Of a stretch of DNA of 28,177 nt, positions 10,647 through 21,900 are shown in pieces; positions within the stretch are counted from its first letter, which is position 1; every line of letters begins with the position of its first letter. The position numbers and the translations under genes were made by a program. Below the pieces are notes generated by a model. It did no database searches. It was not told the origin of the DNA and worked only from the letters and a program-made list of their open reading frames with translations. This DNA comes from Phallusia fumigata (taxonomy: Eukaryota; Chordata; Ascidiacea; Phlebobranchia; Ascidiidae): positions 1 to 28,177 of the forward strand of contig QXVZ01021130.1 in the NCBI GenBank assembly GCA_008931825.1, in the 5' to 3' direction.

Positions 10647-12464
10647 TTATACTAAGACGCAGCCTTTTCCCTTTGGCTTCTCTTTATTTCGCTCAGGGTG
10701 AAGCACGGAACAAACGGCTTCATCAAAGACGTGTTTAAGGCCTTCTTGGGTCAGAGCTGAACATTCCACGTACTTTACAGCCTTTATTTCCTTGGCAAGC
10801 TTCTGTCCTTGCAGTTGCCTGTTGCAAGTAGAGTTTGTGTTTGGTGTACACTTTGTAATGTATACAACTTTAACAAGCAAACAATTGTTCTTTACAAATA
10901 TTTTAGCAAGTATTCAAGCGAAAATTAAGCACCAGAAAGAAGTCCTTTACAAAATACACACACTTATACTAATTGTTAATCTTAAAACTATTTTAAAAGA
11001 CTTTTTGCATGTTACACAGACTTCCAAAAAAGTTGTGGAGGCCAGGTTGTAAGTTAAAGTGAACTAAAAACTAAGTTTGATGCGCCATTGGGCCAAAAAT
11101 GCACATTTTACCCATCCCCAGTTTCTTACGTTATAGGTGCCAGGTCCTTTTCCTGTAGTTGCTGAAGAACTTCAGGATTCGTTCGTAGATCAAGTTTGGT
11201 TGCGACGAGGACAATCGGCACATTGGGGCAGTTTTGGGTAAGCTCGGGAATCCACTTTAGCTTAATGTTTTCGAACGAAGTGGGGGAAATGACCGAAAAG
11301 CAGAGTACGAAAACGTCTGTGTCAGGATAGGAAAGCGGACGGAGTCTAATATAAAACAAAAACAACTCAATTAACTTTTTCTTCCATATAGTTTTCGCCT
11401 TGTTTAATTTATAATCGGCTTCACTAGAACCTTTGTGTAGGCTTGCTTTGTCCGTTTATGATAATCGTTACTTACTTGAACTTTCGTTGCATACGCGTGT
11501 CCTCCATATTAGTCATAAAACCGGACTATTATTCATACACAGCGCAACTTTTACTATTATTCATCTCTGAGGACAATAGGTCATTTGACGGCGTTAATTC
11601 TCAATCAGTCATACATACGGTCAATGTTCATTGGGTTTTGGTTTTGGACGTTGGTACGAACTTTCGGTTGCCAGAATATTTGTTGGCGTGTAGGGTTTTA
11701 GAACTTATTACTTTTAAACGACGTACTACCTTTTCAAAGCTAGCGGAATTACAACTTACTTTGTGTCCATGTCTGCTAAGATGCATAACTAAGTAGCCTA
11801 CGTGTAAAACTTACTTTGTGTCCATGTCTGCTAAGAAGCATAACTAAGTAGCCTACGTGTACTTGTGAACAGAAGTAACTATCCTCCTCTAGTTTAGGTT
11901 TGTTTCAAAACCGTCATCATAACTGAAGTTTGGCAGCAGTATATTGCATACATTGCAATGAAAGTTTTATTTTTCACCTGTCAAAATCTTCCTGACCCGC
12001 TGTGTCCCACAGGTTAAGAGAAATTGGTCGACCTTCAAAGGTAATGTTGGCCATGTAGTTCTCAAACACGGTGGGAATGTATTCGTATGGAAATGCATTT
12101 GAGGTGTAACTAATCAACAGACATGTTTTTCCCACAGCTCCGTCACCAACCACAACCAGCTTGATCGCCTACACAGCAAGCAGGACGTTAGAAAACTTTG
12201 TTTTGTTTTGTAATGCTCTGTTTACCAAAGAGTTCCACCAGCATCTTTGATTATTGGAGAGGTGGTTATAAGTGCGTCAAAACATTGAACTGGTTTAGAA
12301 ATAACGCTTATGATGCACTAGTAAACTTTTTATTGAATTTTACGATAAGGGTTGCCCTCAATACTAAGATTTACAAAAGGGGTTAGGCGAATAAAACGAA
12401 AAAATACCCAAAAACGTTTAACAAAACTTTACAAAAATACATTAGTAATGTCACTCACCTGCAT
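10647..12464 (-). CDS. Rac-family small GTPase, complete, 194 residues
   Basis: Rho-family switch GTPase that drives actin remodelling when GTP-bound and prenylated at the membrane. Coding exons are 12464-12459 (ATG CAG), 12168-11978, 11345-11130 and 10818-10647. All have GT-AG junctions with closed phases, 585 bases including TAA; Rac1 has 192 residues. It starts [18 protein letters not shown] (P-loop, residues 10-17). Switch I is IPTVFENY (33-40), switch II begins [19 protein letters not shown], the base-specificity motif is TKLDLR and the late motif CSALTQ. The short insert region without Rho's extra sequence, and TKLDLR, favour Rac. Position 38 is Glu, as in RhoA, rather than the Asp of Rac1 and Cdc42. 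The tail [13 protein letters not shown] is a prenylation box with only a weak basic patch. An ATTAAA signal lies about 120 bases past the stop on the minus strand. The paralogue within Rac cannot be named from sequence alone. Confidence 0.92.
11753..11861. repeat. 55-bp tandem duplication in Rac intron 2
   Basis: Units 11753-11807 and 11808-11861 both run from aacttactttgtgtccatg to gcctacgtgta, with one clear substitution (aagatgc/aagaagc). The near identity implies a recent duplication. No function is apparent. Confidence 0.9.
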
Positions 12465-14315
12465 TGGAAGACCTGTTCGAAGCTTTAAGACGTTAAAACG
12501 AGCAAAATTGCAGAACCTAGTCACCTAACCTGTTAACATAGCAACGTGTAAGTCGATCATAATTGTACGGGACAACGTTATTTAATTGACAGGACCACGA
12601 TAAATCTACTACGTGGACCAATGTGCGATATGTTCTACGGACTTCACACAAACGCTTACATATTTTTGTTTTAATGCCACCATTTTCACGTACTTCTGTG
12701 TAATAGCGTTCGCACTACAGAAATCTATATAAAATCACCTGAATAATTACCCACAACTAGATAAACTCTTTTAAATACAATTACAATCAACTTGCTTGAC
12801 TCTTACAAATAATCCTCATGGCGATGATGTTTAGGCACCCAAGCCACAGTGGTAAATATGGACATTGAATTTGGTAGGCTACGTCAGACATGGTCGTTAT
12901 GAACGTTTTTAGCGATATTTTATCACGAATAGTCTTTGGATTCTTGTGATCAAAATATCGCGCTTGAGACAGCCAATTACTTACACGAAAAATGTTCAAA
13001 TTATTCGCTTTAATGCACGTTGTTCCATCTGTGCCAGGCATTCTGTAATACTTTTTTGCCAGTTGCTACGGAAATAGTTCTTAATCGCTTATTGAAAAAC
13101 AGCCAAGCTTTTCAAAAACCGAGAACGGCAAACGCGTTCACTCGAAAGTTGGCGCGGTCATACCCTCCTGCTGACTATGTTTGTAGCAATTATATAAGGC
13201 GCAAATTTAGATCANGTTGGGGTTATTCAAGCAATATAGCGCCTTTTTTATCACTACGTCTGACAAAAAAACATCAGGATTTTAAGTGAGGGGGGATGAA
13301 AGTTCGTCTGCAGCTAAAACATGGATCTACAACTTGAAAAGCATGTTTAGTTTTGTAAAAAGTTACGACTGTGGAACAAAACATTTCTCTAAATAGCCAC
13401 AACAAAAGCACCCCACGGTTTTACAAACAAAGTCTGCTGAACAATGCCAGCGGCCAAATTTTCGCTTTTTACTTGCTGAAGTCTTACAAACTGTAACTGC
13501 GAGTTAAGTTCTGCCTGACAACTAAACAACGTTTGGCGAACGCGCACTGGTCTGACAGAGAACCGCATAGCAGCCAATAAGCCGAGTCAACTTTTTGTCA
13601 TGCTACACTGCGTTCGAGAGCGTAACCTGTTATTACACCAAGTAACGAGAAGATCTTACTTGCGACAAACGATTTTCGTGACAAGAATCCTGCGCTAAAC
13701 TTTTCTTTCAGTAATTTAAAGTTAAGATTTCTCGAAATTAAACTACTATTGCCTCGATTAGTTTGCTGTAAGTCGACCACATTTGACAAATTTCCTACTA
13801 GGCTTGTGACAAGTAAGTAACCGTAGACAAAGGCGAAACACAACGAAACTGACAAAATATGGCTCTACAAGCATCTATGAATCACACGGAAGTGCCCCAG
13901 CTAGTCTATGACGTAACGACGAGGAACGATCTGTGACGCAACAATGGCCCTAGCCTGTAAAGATGACTGGTTGTATCGGAGTGTTGACTTTGGCTTTTTG
14001 TCTTCAATTGCGGTGATTCAGCCATCCTTTACACTTTAAACTGCAAGTACTTCTTTCGTGTTGAGCTTGTCACTACAGTTCCTCAACTCCGGTGCTTAAT
14101 GTCGCTTACCGTTACAATCAAAACCGTTGCCAATTTCTTTGCGAATAGATTCGTTAGCTTTTATTACATTGACAACAGAATAGGCAAATTTGACATAGTT
14201 CCAAAGTCGCTTTGTAACCGATTTTTTGCAATTTCTCTCACAAAACAACGGGTATCAAACTGCCTTCAGTGTGAGCATGCTTGTATCTTCTTCATTAGAC
14301 GTCTTTAACTGGTTT

Positions 14316-14370
14316 ATCTGTAACCTGTATCGATCAGTGCAACTGAATCTGTAACCTGTATCGATTAGTG
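14316..14370. repeat. 24-bp direct repeat, two copies 31 bp apart
   Basis: 14316-14339 and 14347-14370 both read atctgtaacctgtatcgat followed by cagtg or tagtg, differing at one base. No known binding site is recognised in it. Confidence 0.85.
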
Positions 14371-15779
14371 TAATTTTTGTTAGGCATTATTTTTAGATTT
14401 ATCCGATACAAGGATGCTTTACTTCAGTCAAAAGATTTGACTAAAATTTGCATGGATACTGTATACCGATCGAAGCAGTTCCTGAACTGTACTGACCTTT
14501 TAAAGTCGGAGCAGTTGTCAACAAATTCTGTCACGATCAGGCGGAAAATGTTTTATCCCCGATACAGATCGCACATAAGGGGCTACAACTGCAAACAACT
14601 CTACTTTCTCCACAAGCCTACAACAATTTTTAGTATAGATCAGAGGCATTTGGCTCCCACGTACCCTTGACGGCTGGACAGCTACAAAAACCAGTGTTAG
14701 ATTAGCATCCAACAATAGATACAACCAAATAATCAGTCTGGCAAGTAAGCCATTGCACTAAGGCGTGCATTCCTTTACCGTCGGTTCCCAATGGGCGACT
14801 TGCCCGGCATTTTGTGACCGCAGATAAAGCAGCGATGTGAGAAGCAGGCAGTTCACACTTTTAGGCAAATCAACTGACCGAAATTGGTGAAAAAATATTT
14901 GTACTGGCCGCGGGTAAAAATTTAAAGAACCCAATACTGGAGTTGTCGTGTTCATGTCTTCTCTTCTCCCTTGATTTTTAAGTAAATCTTCGCCGTTGTG
15001 TATTTAAGTATTTTCCAGTAAATTATGTTTGGGCTGCAGAGATAAATGACTTGGCCAAATTAATTATTGAATTCATGGCGGGCGGTTAACCGACCAAGAT
15101 AAAAGTTGTTGGAGTGGCAAGTTTCACTTTGTTTGTAATACTTAGTGATAATATAATAAAGTTAATTAAACAACCATTTGTAACTGGTTATAAAGGCCAC
15201 TGTATCTGAGCATAAGTTCGTGGAACGGGGTTAAATCGCAAGTTTTGCAGGCCAACTAAAACCCTCCGAACAGAAACAAAACTACGGTTTGACGACGTAA
15301 TTCCAAAATACCCGTTTAGCAAAAACATACCATTAAGCAATGATTTATCATTTTCTTGCGGCAAACTTACTTTATTTGCACACCATGCAAACTAACTTTA
15401 TGTTTCAAATTGGCCTAATCACGAACCGCTAAAATCAAACTGTCGGTTATAAATTATCGCACTTGATTACAACTTTACAAGTTAACTACTGCGGAATCGG
15501 GCGGATCAAAACGATTGCCGTGCCTCCAGCTGACCAAACAACCCTTTCAGAATAACCAAAACAAGTTCCATTTTCGACTCAGAGCAGGGAAAAGTACCGT
15601 ATTTAATAATAGTAATAAATTTTAATTAGTACCCCGACTTTACAGAAACCAAACCATCCATCAAACATTAAATGCTGGTGTTGATGTAAATAAATACAGC
15701 AAGTTATGAATTTATACAATAATATGTGTTGTTTCATCCTCAACTTGTTTTTTGCATAGAAATTTTATTTTAATGAGCA

Positions 15780-15791
15780 TTTGGCGGGAAA
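15780..15791. promoter_or_regulatory. E2F-like site upstream of NCAPD3
   Basis: TTTGGCGGGAAA is an exact match to the classical E2F consensus and lies 159 bases before the NCAPD3 start codon. Condensin genes are commonly induced with the cell cycle, so the position makes sense. Binding itself is inferred. Confidence 0.6.
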
Positions 15792-15949
15792 TTGTGTCAC
15801 ATCAAGAGGATCCACAATTGCAAAACAACTATTGAACTTACAAGATTATTTGTTTACAATTAAGTTTCTTCTATGAAATTTTTGAAGACAACTTTGTTTT
15901 TAATGGTTGTTTATTATCCAATAACAGAAAGTTTTCGTAGAAGAGAGCA

Positions 15950-18900
15950 ATGACAGCTCAGGCCATAGTAGATCTGTTTAATAAGCTTCAGTTTGGTGAT
16001 ATTTCTGATGGTAAGTTTTTCGGGACGGAATTTTTTTCATTGTGCACTCCTAACCATTTTTTCTTTATCTGGTGTCACAGAGTTTGTTGAAATCACAAGT
16101 GGGTCAGAATTTTTGGAGGATCCCATATTTGATTTAAACTTAAATGATGCATCAAATTCACTGCTTAGAAGTCTAATTAAATCTTTGCGAAAAATTGAAC
16201 GAAACGAGGTTAGCAATACTTACTTCGTGTATAATTCAGGCTTAAATTTTGTGAATATCTTATTTTTTTGGGGTAAATGCTTTGTGTTTTTTTGTATTAT
16301 TATTTTGAATCTACCTACTAAGTGCTTGCAATTACATACATACAAATATGACTAACAAAAATTTTTGCAGTCTTTATGGGCGGTTTTAAAGGACAATGAA
16401 ATTGATGTCAAGCGATTGCAAGTTTGGTTGTATTATATTCTTCATGAGGGACTACAGAGGAAATCAGATTTCCTAGAAAAGCATCGAGCCTTGTGTGCAG
16501 CTCATTTGTGCATCATTTTGTTGAAAGAACAAGGTTTCATTCTTACAAATTTAAAGTGCTCAATGAATATAAATTAGGTATAATGTTAACACATAAATAT
16601 TTGTGCTGTAGGTGGGGATACATTCTTATTTTTTCATGAAGTTATTTTTGAAAAATCCATCAGTGCACTAAAGGTTGCGGCTGCTGCAAACCACAGGCCA
16701 ACAAAATCTTCAAAATCCAACCCAAAACAGGGAAGACATGTAAGTTTTTTTTCATGGAGTGATATGTATACTTACCCTGAATTGAAAATACATTACAATG
16801 ATGATCATACATTTTTACATTCATATTCGGCTACAAATGTAAACATGACACCGACATAATTCTGGAGTAAAGTTTGTGGGTAAGAAAACATACTTGCAGA
16901 CGGTTTTTGGAAACATGCTGACACAAGATGTTGTGCACTGCTTACAACAAAATCAAGTTTAAATTAAAAAAAAATCATGTTTAAAAAGTTTTTTGTTCTG
17001 TGGGTAACATTATATCCCAAAATTATAAAAAGTTTAAAAATTGATGTGTAATGTTGTCTGCTGCAGTCCCATTCGCAACACCATGATGATGATATGGAAA
17101 TTGATGAGGAGGTGGAGCTTTCTACACAAGAATGTGTGAAACTTGTGGAAAATCTTACCAATGTTTTGCAGGATTTTTGCTATTTTGTGCAAGCCTTCTC
17201 TTTTAAAAATAAACCGATGCCTTTAAAAGCATCTGTAGAAGTAAGTGGTTGTTGCTTTAATAATAAGCAAAATAGTTGGGGCTTTTCCAAACATCTAGTA
17301 AATGCACTTTATAACTAAGCTTTATCAACTAAACCAAATTCAACTTGAAATGACTTACGTAAAGCCCTTACTGTGAATATTTATGGGTTTATTAAATTTG
17401 TACCGCATTACCAAAACCACAGTGATAAAGGTTATTGAGAGTTTTTAGTCTGGATGGCTGCTGCACAGTCACTACACAAATTTTGCGCAAGTGGGAATGA
17501 TACAACAACAAGGTTTATTTATTAGTTAGTGTGGGTAAGTTTATGGATGGTTTGGTTGGATTGATGTGTCATTTTCTTGATTAATATTTTTTGGCTCTGA
17601 ATCTGATTCTGACCACACCCTATTTACACCACTACCAATTAGCAATACATGTGTATGGGAACCAATAGGTTTATGCTTACTAAAAAATGCTAAGGAAATT
17701 GAGGAACCAGTGCAATATAAGTTTCAATGTACTTAAATAGAATGTTTTTTGTTGAAAACATTTAAAGATCATAGTGTATGTGTAATACTAGCAGGGAAAA
17801 TGACACCCCTCCACTGTCACATTTGCCAAGACTTCCCAGAATCAAAATTTCTCAAAATGGGTATTTTTTCTTAGGGCTTAGTTGAAATCAGCAAGTGTTT
17901 TGGAGAGGCAACATTTTCAACCCTATCATGGTAGGTGTATGTGTCTTGCATTGGAAAAGCAGAAGTTAATTTTAAAAATACAAAATTTCGATTTTTTGGC
18001 AATATAGTGTTAAGATTTGAATGCTAGGTAAAAGTTAAATAACCTATTTTGCAGTGATATTGAGGATACGTCACTACCAGATCAGATTGCGTACAAAGCA
18101 TTGCAGTTAATTGTAAACAAAAATCCATCTCCGGTAATTGTTGTCTTTGTACGCTGATGTTAATTGAAGTTGGTGATACTTTATTACAAATATACATTTT
18201 GAAAAAAGAAAGTATTTGGCAAAGAGGCATTGGTGGTAAAGAATTTCTACTTAAAGTGTTAAACGGAAAAAAGCAATACTGCTCAATAAAAATTGGCCTC
18301 ATAGTTATTTCCTGTGGTGAGGTATCTGCTTCAGAACACTTAATCAAAATTATGCTTATTTCTTTTTTCGTTGGTAGGTTTCCGCACTGGTGTTTGAGTT
18401 ACTGATGCCTATCTTCACAATGAAATATGGAGTTAGTTCCACCAGCAGTTCTGCTCCGAGGGTTTTTATGCACCGAGCTGAAGCTGCACTACTTTTTGTT
18501 GCTTCTGTGCATAAACAACATGAAAAATCAGTCGAGAAGGCGGTCGTGGAATTTTTGCAAAATGTCATTGTTCAGGTGCTAATGTATAGTTTTGTTTATG
18601 AACAGACTGTCTAGTTACTTTATTGTGTTTTAAAAAACAGGAAAAATGTTCAATAACAATGTGACCCCTGTTTACTATGAGCATGAACTTAGTACCACAC
18701 TTAAAATTATAAAATTTTATGACAACAGTGTAATCCATGCTCCCTGTGTGCTAGAATTTAATACACAATAACGATAAGAAAGGCACAACAGCCATATGGT
18801 GTTTTCAGGTATTTATAATTGTCTTGTTTTTATCAGTCCCCAGATCGTTCAGAATTTAAGCATCACATGGCACTAAGAGTATCTTCCCTTTTACGAAACT

Positions 18901-21900
18901 TGCCAGCAAAGACCTATGCTGAGTTCATCCAATGGTTGGAACAATTGTCAAACTGCCAACGAGTAAGTTTTCATCATCATCATTTTTCCCCAAAATCTTA
19001 TCCTTACTTCACAATCCACTTGTGTATTTCAGGTAGGATATCGGGTTTCTGCGATGGCTGTGATTGGAGAGCTTCTACTTCATCTAAAAGTCTTTCCAGA
19101 AGCTGAACAAGAACTGCCTGAGGATCTTGTGCCTTGTCTTTCCCCAGCCTATTTACTACAGGTGACGCAACTGTACTTTGCAAATTATAACTAAACCTTA
19201 TTAAAAACAGTAGTGCCAGAAAACTTGTATATAGTGCAGTATTCAACAACCTTATTTTACTGAGCTCACACTTAAATTTTCAAAATGCTATGACCAGAGT
19301 TGGATCAATTACATGATTTTAGTCAAATTACAATCACAATTATTCTGATAAATTTTTGAATTACATTACAAGTACAATTACTCAGTCTTAAAAAATATGA
19401 ATTACAATTACAATTATTCTGAGAATTTAAATTATTACAAATTACAATTACATGTCACAAAATGTTCGATTACAACATATTGTTTTTACACAAGAACAGA
19501 ACAATCAAGTTGATATTTCTAAAATGCATGCTTCCCAAAAAATGCTGCATAAAATCTGTGGGAAAAGTAAAAAGTAAAAGTAATTTGAGAAGTAATTAGG
19601 TAAAATTGTAAGCAAATCAGTCTGTGACACACCTCAACCTGTGTATTGCACCAGAACAGCCTTTTTAAGACTATAAATTCTACATACACTCTAAAAACTT
19701 CATAAATGCACTGTAGGCAGTCTAACTGGAGTTTGAATTAGCAAATGGCCCAGTTTTAACATTTTAATTTAATTTTTTCTGGTTTCCTAAAAAGTTTGTT
19801 AAGTTCAAGTAACACTACGACACACCAACCACCATCTCAAGGCACACCGGTTGCGGTGTACTATGTAGTGTATACATTACATTGCAAATATTCATGTAGT
19901 CACTAGACACTGTTGTCATCATTAGTGCATTGTCACATTCACGAATCCAAGCTCTTAGGTTTTTCAATTACGCCACTTTTCAAATCTGTGCCTTGTGTTT
20001 CTAAGTGCAGAGAAACTGAAACATGAGCGTTTGTATTTTAGGTGGTTGTAAACAACTTTACTGATCCTGCACCGACAGTTCGATCCCGGGCTCTTGCTGT
20101 TCTTACAGAAATGATGAAAAAGCAAGTTGTGTCATCGAACATGTTTGCAACACTAGTTCAAGGATTAGATCTAACTGCTTCCACCACAAATCAAAGCAGC
20201 AGGTAGATTGTGGTTTTAAACTATGAACTGACTGAAATGAGCCGAAAAAGTCAAACATATTTACTGAACCCTAAACACAGATTCTGAGTTTAAAAAAGTT
20301 TTAGTGTAACTTTTTGAAACTAAAAAGAATGGGTTTTGGTTTTGTTAACAGTTATAAATGTCAGAAAAGGATAGAAAACAACTTTTCATCCTCTTTTATT
20401 CTGCATTTGTAGATGTTTGGCTTGTGTTTGCAAAGTAAGATAATGTTTATGAATATAGTTATTCTTTAGGCAAAGTTCTGCTGCTGTGACCCCAGGAACG
20501 GCTAGTGGACAATCAAGAAGGACTTTGTTTGGGGATTTTCCCTGTAAGTTATTCGATTAACCTGCAACTAATATCTTATGAGTGACTACTAACCTTGTTT
20601 TACAAAGTTTGCTGTTTATGAACCAAAAACACCCAATCGCTGAATATACAAAAATTTTCAGGGTAAAATTTTGCTGGTAGACTTTTTATTGAGGCCATAC
20701 TAGGTTTTGCAAATATAAAATAGTTCAGGGCATTAGACTTTTGGCACATTTCTTTGGCCAAGTCCAAGTCTGGAAAAAAACTTTCAACTTTTAAAAGTGC
20801 CAACTGTTTGTTCATGTTATAGGGACCTACACTTTTGTCTTTTACGAAATTAAAACATTTACAAGAATTTTGTCAAAACAAAAAAACTAAACCAAATAAA
20901 ACCGGACGTGTCTGCAAAAAAACGCAAGTCAACAAGTCCAATGCCTTGAGACATCTTTATTAAAACTAAAGCACATACGTTTTAGCATCGAGTCTTTTGC
21001 CACTGCTTACACCGAGGTGCTCGGAAGGAAAAGTTGCTGTCCGAAGGAATGCTGTGCAAACTCTCGAGGCGTCGTTGTGCAATGGATACATCACAGTTAA
21101 CAAGGAAGCTCTGGATATAATGAAATCCCGATGCCGTGATCCCCTACTAAGCGTCAGAAAGCTGGCGATACAAAGTGCCACCGCAGTACTTACAGTGGGT
21201 CACGTATTAATCCCTACATGTTGTGTGGTTTTATTTTACTTTGAGCGTAGAAATATTGACATTACCTTGCGTTTTGTTTGATACTTTTACGAAACAAGTA
21301 AATTTATCGGTATTGTGCTGAATAACAGGCCTATCCAGAGAGCACAGACGTTCATGTGATGTGGATGGAGTGTATGTTACCATCTGTGGCTGACATAGAA
21401 ACATCGATGCAAGAGAAATGTGTACAAGTAAGCCGAAATGGTTGAAAACAAATTACAACAAATAAAAAATATTCTGACCCCATACAAAACTTATGACACT
21501 TTTCAAACGTCAAATGTGTTGATCCTCATGAAAAGCGTTGGGTTTTTTAGTTGTCTGAGGAAGTGATATTGAATGGAATAATGGACGATTCGGAAAAAGA
21601 AACGCTGGCCTGGAGTTTATTGAAGTTTCTGACCACTGAAGAAGGTGATCAAATGAGGTAAAAATTATAAACACTGTTTTTTTACGATAGCTAATGTTTG
21701 GCCTGGAACAAAAAGACTGAAATGTGCTCGGTCGAGTACAAGTAATACTGGGTGATCGACGAAATGCAAAATCTTATGTTTCAAAAAACCTGGATAATGT
21801 ACTTCGAATTCGTCTTGTATGACGTCATAATGACCCATAGATGTTCGGCCTGACACCGATTTATTAGTGTGAGATTTACGGTGCTCGAAAAAAACTGAAC

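Larger units (their letters stand above)
9636..11238. repeat. Direct duplication, copy B
   Basis: Second copy of 8082-9634. It begins immediately after the N at 9635, inside the intron before the plus-strand gene's last exon, and continues without a break into the rest of Rac exon 3. It therefore carries the intact Rac exons and an orphan copy of the plus-strand terminal exon. Confidence 0.9.
12465..15949. other. 3.5-kb region between divergent Rac and NCAPD3, no supported gene
   Basis: Rac reads left and NCAPD3 reads right from this region, so it should contain both promoters. Several open frames occur (12787-13041 minus, 13598-13855 minus, 14099-14308 plus, 14377-14670 plus, 14758-14955 minus). 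None has a recognisable domain, and the one with a signal-peptide-like start opens on TTG, not ATG. A single N at 13214 may be an unmarked contig join. CRE-like tgacgtaa occurs near 13910. A direct repeat at 14316 and an E2F-like site at 15780 are listed separately. Confidence 0.5.

Noticed and set aside
12787..13041. 84-codon minus-strand frame starting with ATG, preceded by attacag
   Set aside because: No pyrimidine tract before the AG, no recognisable domain, no clear polyA signal; fits chance in AT-rich DNA.
13598..13855. 85-codon minus-strand frame with a hydrophobic, signal-peptide-like start
   Set aside because: The first codon is TTG and there is no ATG at the start; no splice acceptor places it in a larger gene.
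14377..14670. 97-codon plus-strand frame
   Set aside because: No domain and no supporting splice or polyA signals; Cys/Tyr/Arg mix typical of random translation.
16371..16577. NCAPD3 exon 3 read through to a stop at 16577
   Set aside because: Stopping there would truncate the protein; the weak GTTTCA donor at 16534 joins in phase to exon 4 and restores the family alignment.
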